Shown here: positions 1 through 8,148 of the stretch, piece by piece
Position numbering within the stretch: position 1 is the first letter of the stretch
Layout of the letters: each line of letters opens with the position of its first letter
Source of the DNA: Paenibacillus sp. JJ-223
GTDB taxonomy: Bacteria > Bacillota > Bacilli > Paenibacillales > Paenibacillaceae
DNA length: 64,000 nucleotides
Direction: 5' to 3'
Assembly (NCBI RefSeq): GCF_927798175.1
Contig: NZ_CAKMMP010000012.1
Span: forward strand, 89,446 to 153,445
Notes under the pieces: model-generated
Told to the model about the DNA's origin: nothing
Database searches by the model: none
What the model saw: only the letters and a program-made list of their open reading frames with translations
Program-made: the position numbers and the translations under genes

Positions 1-349
1 CTGCCGCACCGATCCCCTGCAGCAAGCGGCCCGCAAGGATCGTCCAATATGCGGCAGAGCCGGCAAGCATCATGGCTGCTACGCTGGCTACAGCCCCTCC
101 TGCAGCCGCGATGATTAAGCTGGGGATAATGACAACCTTGCGCCCGAATCGGTCCGAGAGGTAACCTGCAAGCGGGATAAGTAAGATGGCAACGACCGCA
201 TATACCGTGATCAGCATGCTCACTTTAAAGGAGGATACATGCAATTGACGTTCAATTTGCGGAAGGATGGGAATCAACATTGAATTTCCCAAGGTCATAA
301 TAACCGGTATAGATGCCAATGCAGCAAGGTCCCGCTTTTTTTCGTTCAT
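1..349 (-). CDS. MFS transporter, N-terminal part (runs off the window)
   Basis: This is the first 116 codons of a major facilitator superfamily drug/metabolite exporter; the remainder lies outside the window. The reading frame starts at the ATG at 349, preceded by an AAAGGTGG-type ribosome binding site. The translation begins MNEKKRDLAALASIPVIMTL and continues into hydrophobic helices. The loop between helices 2 and 3 carries the classic MFS motif A (GYLSDRFGRK). It is followed by two Ala/Gly-rich helices and a RLLQGIGAA segment, the usual end of helix 4 (motif B region) in 12- or 14-TM drug:H+ antiporters. The partial length prevents deciding between the 12- and 14-helix subfamilies. The substrate cannot be read from the sequence; multidrug or antibiotic export is the commonest role of close relatives. 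Confidence 0.88.
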   Translation of the reverse strand, partial: MNEKKRDLAALASIPVIMTLGNSMLIPILPQIERQLHVSSFKVSMLITVYAVVAILLIPLAGYLSDRFGRKVVIIPSLIIAAAGGAVASVAAMMLAGSAAYWTILAGRLLQGIGAA

Positions 350-551
350 GCCACAACCACCTTTACGAGATAGGAAACCCCGGTCAACGCGACTCCATCT
401 TCCGAACTGTTCCGGATGGAGCTACTGCCTGGTCCACTGACGGATCTCCTCCAATAACAACGGTTTTATTGTGGATAATTGCTCACTTTAATATACGGCG
501 GGTTTGATTTCTCTAACATTTCGTAGCCGAAGGCTCGTTGCTCGCAAGAAA

Positions 552-587
552 AACCGCTTTGCATAACTTTCAGCATGCAAAGCGGTT
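552..587 (-). terminator. Rho-independent terminator of the GH3 gene
   Basis: A perfect 13-bp inverted repeat (AACCGCTTTGCAT and its complement) with a 10-nt loop lies 55 bp past the stop codon of the GH3 gene. Read on the minus strand the second arm is followed directly by a T run, the expected intrinsic terminator layout. Confidence 0.85.
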
Positions 588-641
588 CAGCCCAACGTAA
601 ACATGGTCATTCAGTGCAGCACCAAACGTGCCGAGGCTGGT

Positions 642-3530
642 TTATGGAATCAGGCAGAATTGCTGCAGTGCAGCCCCGCCTCTAAACACAATGTACAGTT
701 GTTCCACGGAATCACTTGCCTTGAGTTCACATCGTACCGTTGTCCAGACACGCTCTTTCATGTACCGAATCGGACCGGTTGCCGTGCTCGGAACGTCGCA
801 TTCGCCAATCAGTTCGCCGTCCAGCGCACCTGAACGGATCTCAAGACGGGCGTCGCCAGCGTTTGCAAAATCCGATACACGTGCTTCAAACTGCCGTGCG
901 TCTTCTGTGCCATTATCCTTGAACACGATCCATGCGATCTGATCCTCACGGTATAGCGGTTCTCCCGGAGCGATGGCTCGGACGGTCGTTCTTCCTTCCA
1001 AACATTCATCCAGCAAAACGGCATGGCAATCGTCGTAATTCTCCGCAGGTGTAGGCAGATGAAGCTTCCGTGCGGGAATCGTCTCTCCTTCAATGGTTAA
1101 CGCCAGCGTTTGCCGGGCGTCTGCGGAGGAACGGCCGGCCATGATGGACCAGACGGCGGATTCCACGCAGTAACGGTCACGGGTCACGTCCCACATGGCC
1201 AAGCGCTGTACGGGAACCGTCAGGCGCACGATCGCTTGTTCTCCGGCCGCAACATGGACCCGGCGGAAAGCCAGCAATTGCTTGCGGGCGCGTCTGACCC
1301 TGGAGGTTTGCGCGGAACCGTAGACCTGTACCACCTCATCGCTTGCAACAGCGCCAGCATTCCGAATGCTTACTTCAACGCTCAGCACGTCTTTGCCTTC
1401 CGCGTCTACCGTTCGTTCCACTTGCAGCGATTCGTATTCGAATTCGGAATAGGTCAATCCATGCCCGAACGGGTAGAGCACGGATCCTTCATGGTATTGA
1501 TAAGTCAATCCGTTACGGATAATATCGTATTCCAGCAGATCCGGAAGCTGGGATCCATCTTCGTACCATGTCATGTTGAGCCGCCCTGCCGGAGCATAAG
1601 CACCTGTCAGCACATCGGCGAGGGCACTGCCTAATTCCTGCCCCGCATGAGTCAGGTACACGATGGCCGGGGCCACATCCTTAAGATCGTGAAGGGCAAA
1701 CGGATAACTGCCTATGATGACGACCACGGTGTTCGGGTTGGCCGCGCATACTTCTTTCACAAGCCGAATCTGCTCCGTCGGAAGCGTGAGGCCCGGTCTG
1801 TCGATTTCTTCCTTGCCGTTGATGTAGGGGTTGTTACCCACCACGACGATGGACACGTCGCTGTCCTGTGCGATACGCGCCGCCCGCTCTACCCCGTCGA
1901 GCCGCAGCTCGCGCACAAACGGGGCTGCAGCGCCTTGTTCCGCTTCCTCCGCCAAAGGTGCGAGAACCAACTGTCCCTTGTGCTCGCGAAGGCCCAGAGG
2001 CAATCCGTTCCATGAACGCAGCGTATGTTGGCCGTCGGAAGCGTCTTCCTCGAATCGTACAATTTCTTTGACGAACCATCCGCCGATCTGTTCCGCACAA
2101 GCCTGATAGATGCCTTCCTCGGTCAACGTGACGTAACGGTCGTTACTTCTGCTGCGAAGCGTATGGCTCCCCCAGCCCCAATCCTGATGTACGAACTCCG
2201 CCGGCTGCGCTCCTTCTTCCTCAACGGCAGCTAAAGTTCCTTGAGTTCCATGCACAATCACTTTTCCGTCTGCAGTTTTCAGGGAAATCCGATCATTGCC
2301 GTCTTCATAGGCAATTTCCACATTCTTCAATCGGCTTCGCAATCCGTCCAATGCGGAAACTTTGTACGGAAGCGTGCCGCTGTACCAGTCGGTATAAACC
2401 GCGTCCGCAAGCGGCCCAATGACGCTGACTTTATGCAGCTTTTCCGGTTTCAGCGGGAGCAGTCCATCATTTTTGAGCAATACGACGGATTCGGCAGCCG
2501 CGCGGTAACTCAACCGGGCATGCTCCGGCGCACACAACACATCCTCCGAAATCGATGCATACGGATTCGCTCCCGTCCGATCCAGCTGCCCCAATCTCAT
2601 GCGTACGCCGAAAATGTTGCGAATGGCCCGATCCAGGTCTTTCTCCTGCAGCAGACCGCGTTGGAGCGCCTCTTCCAGGGCAGGCACGACCATGTCCACT
2701 TCATCCGTAAGACAGTCCACGCCCGCCTTGATCGCTCCTGCCGCCGACTCTGCATGGGATGCGTGGTACTTGTGGTAATCGACCGTCTGGGACAAGTCTC
2801 CTCCGTCGCACACGATGAAGCCGGGCATCGCCCATTCTCCTTTAACGACATCGTTGATATATGGACTCTCGATGGCCGGGGTGCCGTTGATGGAGTTGTA
2901 CGCCGTCATCATCGACAAGGCACCGCCTTCCACGAACGGAGCTTCGAAGGCTTTCAAATAATATTCGCGCAAATTGCGCGGATCGATGCTGGATGAGCAG
3001 TTCAAGCGGTCTTTTTCATTGTTGTTGGCAAAAAAGTGCTTCAGCGTCGCAACCATTTTCAGATAAAACGGATGATCGCCCTGCATGCCTTGCACCAGTG
3101 CCTTCGACATTTCTCCCGTCAGCACAGGGTCCTCCCCGTAACCCTCCTCGGTTCTTCCCCAACGCGGGTCCCGTTCCAGGTCAACCGTGGGTGCCCAAAG
3201 GGTCAAACCGTGAACCTCGGGCTCCCTGTGATGATATGCCCGCGCTTCATCGCCAATGACGGAACCGATCCGGCGCAGAAGTTCCGGGTTCCATGTGCTC
3301 GACAGTCCGAGCGGCTGCGGAAATACGGTGGCGACGCCCTTCCAGGCTACCCCGTGCGCAGCCTCGCCGCCCACGTTGTATTTGGGAATGCCCAATCTCG
3401 GAACGGCCGCTTCGCGCGTCGGAATCAAACTTATTTTTTCCGCCAGCGTGAGCCTTGAGATCAGATCGTCCAGTCGTTCCTCCAGCGAAAGCGAAGCGTT
3501 CCACATGGGGTAATCGTAATATTCGTGCAC
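642..3530 (-). CDS. GH3 family beta-glycosidase (beta-glucosidase/beta-xylosidase type) with inserted and C-terminal accessory domains
   Basis: This is a 962-residue glycoside hydrolase family 3 enzyme that removes terminal beta-linked sugars (glucose, xylose or arabinose) from oligosaccharides. There is no signal peptide, so it should act in the cytoplasm. The N-terminal (beta/alpha) barrel (about residues 10-330) contains the KHF substrate-binding motif near 164 and the nucleophile region GFIVCDGGDL with Asp242. A (alpha/beta) sandwich with HAGQELGSALADVL follows (about 530-680), then an Fn3-like domain (PFGHGLTYSEF onward). Two extras stand out: a Trp- and Gly-rich insertion at about 415-540 resembling the fascin-like beta-trefoil inserts of some GH3 enzymes, and a last ~110 residues resembling a CBM6/CBM35 module. 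The start is GTG, chosen because GGGAGGAA lies 6-7 nt upstream. Its neighbours (APH-type kinase, GH31 alpha-xylosidase) suggest hemicellulose or xyloglucan oligosaccharide use. The exact substrate is not readable. Confidence 0.9.
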   Translation of the reverse strand: MHEYYDYPMWNASLSLEERLDDLISRLTLAEKISLIPTREAAVPRLGIPKYNVGGEAAHGVAWKGVATVFPQPLGLSSTWNPELLRRIGSVIGDEARAYHHREPEVHGLTLWAPTVDLERDPRWGRTEEGYGEDPVLTGEMSKALVQGMQGDHPFYLKMVATLKHFFANNNEKDRLNCSSSIDPRNLREYYLKAFEAPFVEGGALSMMTAYNSINGTPAIESPYINDVVKGEWAMPGFIVCDGGDLSQTVDYHKYHASHAESAAGAIKAGVDCLTDEVDMVVPALEEALQRGLLQEKDLDRAIRNIFGVRMRLGQLDRTGANPYASISEDVLCAPEHARLSYRAAAESVVLLKNDGLLPLKPEKLHKVSVIGPLADAVYTDWYSGTLPYKVSALDGLRSRLKNVEIAYEDGNDRISLKTADGKVIVHGTQGTLAAVEEEGAQPAEFVHQDWGWGSHTLRSRSNDRYVTLTEEGIYQACAEQIGGWFVKEIVRFEEDASDGQHTLRSWNGLPLGLREHKGQLVLAPLAEEAEQGAAAPFVRELRLDGVERAARIAQDSDVSIVVVGNNPYINGKEEIDRPGLTLPTEQIRLVKEVCAANPNTVVVIIGSYPFALHDLKDVAPAIVYLTHAGQELGSALADVLTGAYAPAGRLNMTWYEDGSQLPDLLEYDIIRNGLTYQYHEGSVLYPFGHGLTYSEFEYESLQVERTVDAEGKDVLSVEVSIRNAGAVASDEVVQVYGSAQTSRVRRARKQLLAFRRVHVAAGEQAIVRLTVPVQRLAMWDVTRDRYCVESAVWSIMAGRSSADARQTLALTIEGETIPARKLHLPTPAENYDDCHAVLLDECLEGRTTVRAIAPGEPLYREDQIAWIVFKDNGTEDARQFEARVSDFANAGDARLEIRSGALDGELIGECDVPSTATGPIRYMKERVWTTVRCELKASDSVEQLYIVFRGGAALQQFCLIP

Positions 3531-3551
3531 GGAAATTCCTCCCTCAATTGT

Positions 3552-4574
3552 TTAGTTGACAAGAAGCTGCTTCCACTCCTTCAGCAAACTCAGCGTCCGC
3601 TGGCGGTATACTTCCCCATCCTCGGGTTGATTTACCTGATGCTCATGCACATATGCGTTAAAGAAAGACGACAGGATCCGATAAGCGAGCCGCCTCGTTT
3701 GTCCCTCCGGGGACATGTCCAGCTCCATTCCGTATCCTGCATGGAACGAAGCGGATTTGCCGGAAAGGATGGCTTCATATTCCCTGTCCGCAAACATGGA
3801 GCGGTCCCCGTCGATCACGGCCGCGATAACGGGCCGATCCTGCACAGGCGTTTGGATCAGCACATTGGCCTCCCACAAGTCGTTATGGACCAACACGGGT
3901 TGGGTGACTTGATCGAACAAATCGCGATGCGCCTCAAACAGCGTTACGATCTCTTCCCCGGCCTCAGGCATGTAATTCGCCGCCGCTGCTTTATCGGCAG
4001 TTTCCCGGGCATACGCAAGCAGCACGTCCGACCATCTCTCCGAACCCCGGATGGTTCCGTCTTTTTGCGGCCAGCCAAAAGAGTGGCCCTTAATTTGGTG
4101 CATCGCCGCAGTATAAGCACCAAGCTGGCGGTACAAACGATCCTTTTGCTCTGCACAAATCGACGGGTGGTCCAGCTGCACGCTCGGGATGAATGCCATG
4201 AACATGTAGGTTCGTGGTACAAGCTTTCCGCTGTCATCACAAACAATGACATGAGGGGCAGGTATACCTACGTTTCGATAATGCTCGTAAATCACGGGTT
4301 CAGCGGACATCATCGTCCGTTCAAACGAAAAGAGCGGATCCGCTGCCGGATCGGCAGAAGAACAGATCCGTTCGGGAGCCAGTCGCAGGATGACATGCGG
4401 GTGTACCTCATGCTCCAGCTCAAGCTTGTAGGTCGTATTAAAAAGTCCGCCCTGCATGATGTGTTGGCTGATTATATTGGTAGCGGTTCCAAAATGATGT
4501 TTTACCAAAATTTGAATCGTTTCCGGTGTAACGGGTTGATGCAACCCTGTGCTTCTTGTTGCGTTCATGATCAT
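3552..4574 (-). CDS. Aminoglycoside phosphotransferase (APH) family kinase
   Basis: This is a protein of about 340 residues with the APH/choline-kinase fold. It has an N-terminal nucleotide-binding lobe (GGLFNTTYKLEL, HVILRLAPE) and the catalytic loop LVHNDLWEANVLI containing the HxDxxxxN signature, followed by a metal-binding IDGDRS in place of the usual IDFG/IDWE. Family members phosphorylate small hydroxylated molecules such as aminoglycosides, homoserine, fructosamine, choline and sugars. Nothing here proves antibiotic resistance, and the setting between two glycosidases makes a sugar- or metabolite-kinase role plausible (inference). The start is ambiguous: AGGAG is followed at 4 nt by the ATG used here and at 10 nt by another ATG at 4568. 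A strong terminator separates it from the upstream GH31 gene, so it has its own promoter or depends on read-through. The GH3 start lies only about 20 bp beyond its stop region, on the same strand. Confidence 0.82.
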   Translation of the reverse strand: MIMNATRSTGLHQPVTPETIQILVKHHFGTATNIISQHIMQGGLFNTTYKLELEHEVHPHVILRLAPERICSSADPAADPLFSFERTMMSAEPVIYEHYRNVGIPAPHVIVCDDSGKLVPRTYMFMAFIPSVQLDHPSICAEQKDRLYRQLGAYTAAMHQIKGHSFGWPQKDGTIRGSERWSDVLLAYARETADKAAAANYMPEAGEEIVTLFEAHRDLFDQVTQPVLVHNDLWEANVLIQTPVQDRPVIAAVIDGDRSMFADREYEAILSGKSASFHAGYGMELDMSPEGQTRRLAYRILSSFFNAYVHEHQVNQPEDGEVYRQRTLSLLKEWKQLLVN

Positions 4575-4599
4575 CAAACTCCTATGCCCCCAAAGAATT

Positions 4600-4632
4600 T
4601 AAAAACGGACGGCACCTTGCGAGGTACCGTCC
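4600..4632 (-). terminator. Rho-independent terminator of the GH31 gene
   Basis: An 11-bp stem with one mismatch (GGACGGTACCT against its complement, 4607-4617 and 4622-4632) has a 4-nt loop and, on the minus strand, a GTTTTTAAATT tail. It lies 14 bp after the alpha-xylosidase stop codon. Confidence 0.85.
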
Positions 4633-4645
4633 TTACAATAACAGA

Positions 4646-6964
4646 TTACAACTGGATCGTCAGCTTGCTCGCGCCCGCTGCAGGCGTTACAACTACGCCA
4701 TGCTCGCCGGCAGCGTAAGAACCGCCTTCTACGCCGGATACGCGCTCGATGCCGCGCAGAACGATGCTCCATGGTTTGCCCGCGCCTTCAGCACGTACTT
4801 CAAGCACTTCGCCTTGACGGGAAACCTGTACTTTCAGTTCCTGTTCCGCGGCTTGGTTCACGACGGCAGCTTCTGCAGCCTGGCCGTCTGCCAATTCGAA
4901 CAAATGCAAGGATACATCCTGCGCAAAGTCGTAATCCGGTTTGCTGTCAACCGCACCGACCGCAAGCAGCGTGTTCGGTTTGATCATCATTGGCAGCGTT
5001 TTGAAATCGTGGTTTTCGCTGATCCAGCGTCCACCTTCGATTTTTGCGCCAGTCAGGTAGTTCGTCCATGTACCTTCAGGCAGATAGTAACGAACGTCGC
5101 CCTCTTTGTTGAAGATCGGTGCCACAAGGATCGAGTCTCCGAACATGTATTGCAGGTCCAGCGTGGCGCATGTCGGATCTTCCGGATACTCCAGCACCAT
5201 CGCACGCATCATCGGCAGACCTTGCACGCTCGATTCCACCGCGGAATTGAACAGGTAAGGCATCAGGCTCAGCTTGAGCTTCGTAAAGTCGCGGACCACG
5301 TCCACCGCTTCTTCGTCGAACAACCAAGGTACGCGGTACGACTCGTTACCGTGCAGACGGCTGTGGGAAGAAAGAAGTCCGAATTGTACCCAGCGTTTGT
5401 ACACGTCAGGCTCTGCCGTGCTTTCGAAACCGCTGATGTCATGACTCCAGAACCCGAAACCGGAAAGACCGAGGGACAGGCCTCCGCGCAGCGATTCCGC
5501 CATGGAAGAATAGTTGGACGAACAGTCTCCGCCCCAGTGCACAGGGAACTGTTGTCCGCCTACCGTTGCGGAACGCGCAAACAACGCCGCTTCGTTTTTG
5601 CCCAGGTTTTCTTCCAATACGTCAAATACGGCTTTGTTGTACAGGAATGTATAGTAGTTGTGCATTTTCACAGGGTCGGAGCCGTCATAATAAACGACGT
5701 CCGTCGGAATTCTTTCGCCGAAGTCCGTTTTGAAGCAATCCACGCCTTGGTCGATCAGCGTTTTCAGCTTGCCTTTGTACCAGTCCACAGCCGCAGGATT
5801 CGTGAAGTCCACGAGACCCATGCCGGCTTGCCACATATCCCATTGCCATACGCTGCCGTCGGCGCGTTTAACAAGATATCCGTTTTCCATACCCTCGTCG
5901 AACAGGTAGGATTTCTCGGCGATGTACGGGTTGATCCATGCACAGATTTTAAGACCTTTTTCTTTCAGTCGTTTCAGCATGCCTTCCGGATCAGGGAACA
6001 TGTCTTTGTCCCATTCGAAATCACACCATTGGTACTCCTTCATCCAGAAGCAGTCGAAGTGGAATACGGAAAGCGGCAGATCGCGCTCGGCCATGCCGTC
6101 CACGAAATGGTTTACCGTTGCTTCGTCGTAATCCGTCGTAAACGAAGTCGTCAGCCACAGGCCAAACGTCCATGCCGGCGGCAGTGCAGGTTTGCCTGTC
6201 AATTTGGTGTAATTATCAAGCACTTCTTTCGGGTTCGCTCCACCGATGATGAAGTATTCCAGGGACTCTCCAGCTACGCTGAATTGCACTTTCGATACGT
6301 TCTCGGAAGCGATCTCGTACGATACTTTTTCCGGATGGTTGACGAAGACGCCATATCCTTTGTTGGACAGGTAGAACGGAATGTTTTTGTAAGCTTGCTC
6401 ACTGCTTGTGCCGCCGTCTTCGTTCCAAATATCCACGACTTGTCCGTTTTTCACGAACGGAGTAAAGCGCTCGCCCAAGCCGTAGACATACTCGCCTACG
6501 CCCAGCTCCAGCTGTTCGCGGAAGAATGCGCCTTCTTCTTTGGATTGAATGTATCCCGCGCCTCTCCAGCCGCTGCCAGTGAGACGTTTCTCATTATAAT
6601 AGAAGCCGATGTCCCAGCCTTTGGTTTTGTCCACAGTCACGCTCAGATCGCCGCTCTTCAGCACGGCACCCTGCTCATCGCGTGTAATTTGCACATCGGT
6701 ATTGAACGTGTTCAGCGCGAATTCCGGCCCTTGGTTTACTTGACCTTTGTGATGGTTCAGCTGCACGCGAATAACGTTAGGCATCGGAGAGCTGTAAGTC
6801 GCCTTGAGCAGCGTTCCGTTCAGGGTATCTCCTTTGCGTTCAATGCGTTTGGTTGCCGCGTATACCGTCATGGTATCGCCTTTTTGTACTATATCTCGAA
6901 CATCTGCAGGATTTTGCACATGGTATCCTTCACGGATTTGCCAATAACCGTCCGTAAATTTCAT
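4646..6964 (-). CDS. yicI: GH31 alpha-xylosidase, YicI type
   Basis: This 772-residue enzyme, the same length as E. coli YicI, hydrolyses terminal alpha-1,6-linked xylose from isoprimeverose and xyloglucan oligosaccharides. It is a retaining cytoplasmic enzyme with no signal peptide. The N-terminal beta-sandwich (1-260) carries the YGLGERF motif. The catalytic barrel has the nucleophile in CFKTDFGERIP (Asp414) and the acid/base in HWGGDCSS (Asp480), matching the E. coli positions shifted by two. WQWDMWQAG and the CFWMKEYQW loop are YicI-like. The C-terminal beta domains follow. The start is an ATG preceded by AAAGGGGGT. The gene is transcribed away from an AraC regulator, which probably controls it together with the downstream APH and GH3 genes. 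Family assignment is very secure; the alpha-xylosidase specificity follows from close overall similarity. Confidence 0.95.
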   Translation of the reverse strand: MKFTDGYWQIREGYHVQNPADVRDIVQKGDTMTVYAATKRIERKGDTLNGTLLKATYSSPMPNVIRVQLNHHKGQVNQGPEFALNTFNTDVQITRDEQGAVLKSGDLSVTVDKTKGWDIGFYYNEKRLTGSGWRGAGYIQSKEEGAFFREQLELGVGEYVYGLGERFTPFVKNGQVVDIWNEDGGTSSEQAYKNIPFYLSNKGYGVFVNHPEKVSYEIASENVSKVQFSVAGESLEYFIIGGANPKEVLDNYTKLTGKPALPPAWTFGLWLTTSFTTDYDEATVNHFVDGMAERDLPLSVFHFDCFWMKEYQWCDFEWDKDMFPDPEGMLKRLKEKGLKICAWINPYIAEKSYLFDEGMENGYLVKRADGSVWQWDMWQAGMGLVDFTNPAAVDWYKGKLKTLIDQGVDCFKTDFGERIPTDVVYYDGSDPVKMHNYYTFLYNKAVFDVLEENLGKNEAALFARSATVGGQQFPVHWGGDCSSNYSSMAESLRGGLSLGLSGFGFWSHDISGFESTAEPDVYKRWVQFGLLSSHSRLHGNESYRVPWLFDEEAVDVVRDFTKLKLSLMPYLFNSAVESSVQGLPMMRAMVLEYPEDPTCATLDLQYMFGDSILVAPIFNKEGDVRYYLPEGTWTNYLTGAKIEGGRWISENHDFKTLPMMIKPNTLLAVGAVDSKPDYDFAQDVSLHLFELADGQAAEAAVVNQAAEQELKVQVSRQGEVLEVRAEGAGKPWSIVLRGIERVSGVEGGSYAAGEHGVVVTPAAGASKLTIQL

Positions 6965-7040
6965 TGATCATTACCCCCTTTGGTTATACTATAATAATAT
7001 TGATATTAAAGCGTGTTTTCTTATCATATTTTGACCAAAT

Positions 7041-7058
7041 ATATCACGATTTTGATAT
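7041..7058. promoter_or_regulatory. Inverted repeat in the yicI/araC-type intergenic region
   Basis: ATATCA and TGATAT arms separated by 6 bp lie in the 172-bp divergent intergenic region, with further TGATATT copies nearby (about 6999 and 7052). It is a candidate operator for the divergently transcribed AraC-family protein. The assignment is inference from position and symmetry only. Confidence 0.35.
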
Positions 7059-7093
7059 TTGATGATCATTTCCGCCACATGATGCCCAAACAA

Positions 7094-7107
7094 TGGAAAC
7101 GATTACA
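7094..7107 (+). promoter_or_regulatory. Catabolite-responsive element (cre)
   Basis: TGGAAACGATTACA matches the Bacillus cre consensus TGWAANCGNTNWCA at 13 of 14 positions. It lies 30 bp ahead of the AraC-type regulator start and within the divergent promoter region, so CcpA repression of the regulator, and perhaps of the alpha-xylosidase operon, is likely. Confidence 0.6.
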
Positions 7108-7136
7108 TTAATAATGAAATGAGAGGGGCCTTCTCT

Positions 7137-8051
7137 ATGGAAAGAGAACGATTGCGGGAGGACCGCATTCACGGCAATGCCATGTATCCTGTCAGCGTCT
7201 ATCCGGATATTCAGCAGTTGAACGGGGACAGCATTCTTGACTGCCACTGGCATGACGAAATGGAATTTACGATGATGATTCAGGGAAGCGCCGTCTTTCA
7301 GATCGATATGAATACGGTTGAAGTTCAAGCCGGGGAAGCCATCTTTGTCAATCGCGGCGAAATTCATGCAGGCTACCTCAAGGGCGAGGATCCATGCGTC
7401 TTTTCTTCCATCGTCTTTAACCCGGAGCTGCTCGGCAGCCGCACGTTCGATGCCGTTCAGGAGAAGTTCATTGGCCCGCTGATGCACAAAACGCTCGTCC
7501 CTCCCTGTCATATCAAGTCCGATGAGGCGTGGGGCCAGGAGATTCTCCTTTACTTGCAGCGGATTTTTGCCGAGCATGAGCAAGGATCCGACACTTGCGA
7601 AATGACGACCAAAGCATTGCTGTATCTGATTTTCGCCCGCATGTTCGAGCATATGAAGCCTGCTCCGCTCAAAAGCGCAGTCCCGACCGGCAGCCATGAC
7701 AAAATCGAGCGGTTGAAATCCGTGCTCGGATACATCCACCGCCGTTATCCGGAACCGCTCAAGCTGAAAGAGCTGGCTGACGAAGCCAACATGAGCGAAG
7801 GGCATTTCTGCCGCTTTTTCAAACAGATGGTACAGAAGAGCCCTGTCGATTACATCAATTATTACCGTGTGCAGCAGGCCTGTTACCAATTGGAGAACAC
7901 CGACCACAAAATCGTCGACATCGCCATGGACGTCGGGTTCGAGCACCTGAGTTATTTCATCACGACCTTCAAAAAACACAAAAACATTACGCCGTCCCAA
8001 TATCGCAAGCTCTTCTATGAAAAACTGGCCATGGAGCCCCTTCCGATTTGA
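7137..8051 (+). CDS. AraC family transcriptional regulator with cupin sensor domain
   Basis: This regulator of about 304 residues has an N-terminal cupin-like sugar-sensing domain and a C-terminal double helix-turn-helix DNA-binding domain. The N-terminal half has the jelly-roll signature (CHWHDEMEFTMMIQG, VQAGEAIFVNRGEIH). The C-terminal ~100 residues carry LKELADEANMSEGHFCRFFKQ and IVDIAMDVGFEHLSYFITTFKK, the two HTH units ending in the typical TPSQYRK. An upstream in-frame ATG at 7119 exists, but GAGAGGGG (7121-7128) sits 8 nt before the ATG at 7137, so the latter is preferred. It is divergent from the alpha-xylosidase gene, so the simplest reading is that it activates that operon in response to a xylose-containing oligosaccharide. 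A cre site in its promoter region implies carbon-catabolite control. Confidence 0.92.
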   Translation: MERERLREDRIHGNAMYPVSVYPDIQQLNGDSILDCHWHDEMEFTMMIQGSAVFQIDMNTVEVQAGEAIFVNRGEIHAGYLKGEDPCVFSSIVFNPELLGSRTFDAVQEKFIGPLMHKTLVPPCHIKSDEAWGQEILLYLQRIFAEHEQGSDTCEMTTKALLYLIFARMFEHMKPAPLKSAVPTGSHDKIERLKSVLGYIHRRYPEPLKLKELADEANMSEGHFCRFFKQMVQKSPVDYINYYRVQQACYQLENTDHKIVDIAMDVGFEHLSYFITTFKKHKNITPSQYRKLFYEKLAMEPLPI

Positions 8052-8083
8052 AACGCCGAGATGGCGGCAGAACAAACGAAAAA

Positions 8084-8123
8084 GGAAGCATTCCGGACTT
8101 GCCGGGATCCTTCCTCTTTTTTT
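8084..8123 (+). terminator. Rho-independent terminator of the AraC-type gene
   Basis: A GGAAG/CTTCC and CCGG/CCGG stem with one internal mismatch is followed by CTTTTTTT on the plus strand, 33 bp after the regulator stop codon. Confidence 0.8.
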
Positions 8124-8148
8124 GCGCCCAAACAGCTTTAAGCACGTA

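Noticed and set aside
3552..4574. APH-family protein as an antibiotic resistance gene
   Set aside because: The fold covers many metabolite kinases, and the gene sits between glycosidases with no mobile element; resistance is unsupported.
3525..4718. A 397-codon open frame opposite the APH-type kinase
   Set aside because: It is antisense to a gene with an intact kinase signature; no independent coding evidence.
4700..6967. A 755-codon open frame opposite the GH31 gene
   Set aside because: It is an exact antisense shadow of a well-conserved enzyme with both catalytic motifs; its translation has no family-like pattern and no ribosome binding site.
7044..8075. A 343-codon open frame opposite the AraC-type gene
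   Set aside because: The plus strand has an intact double helix-turn-helix regulator; the minus frame has no recognisable domain.
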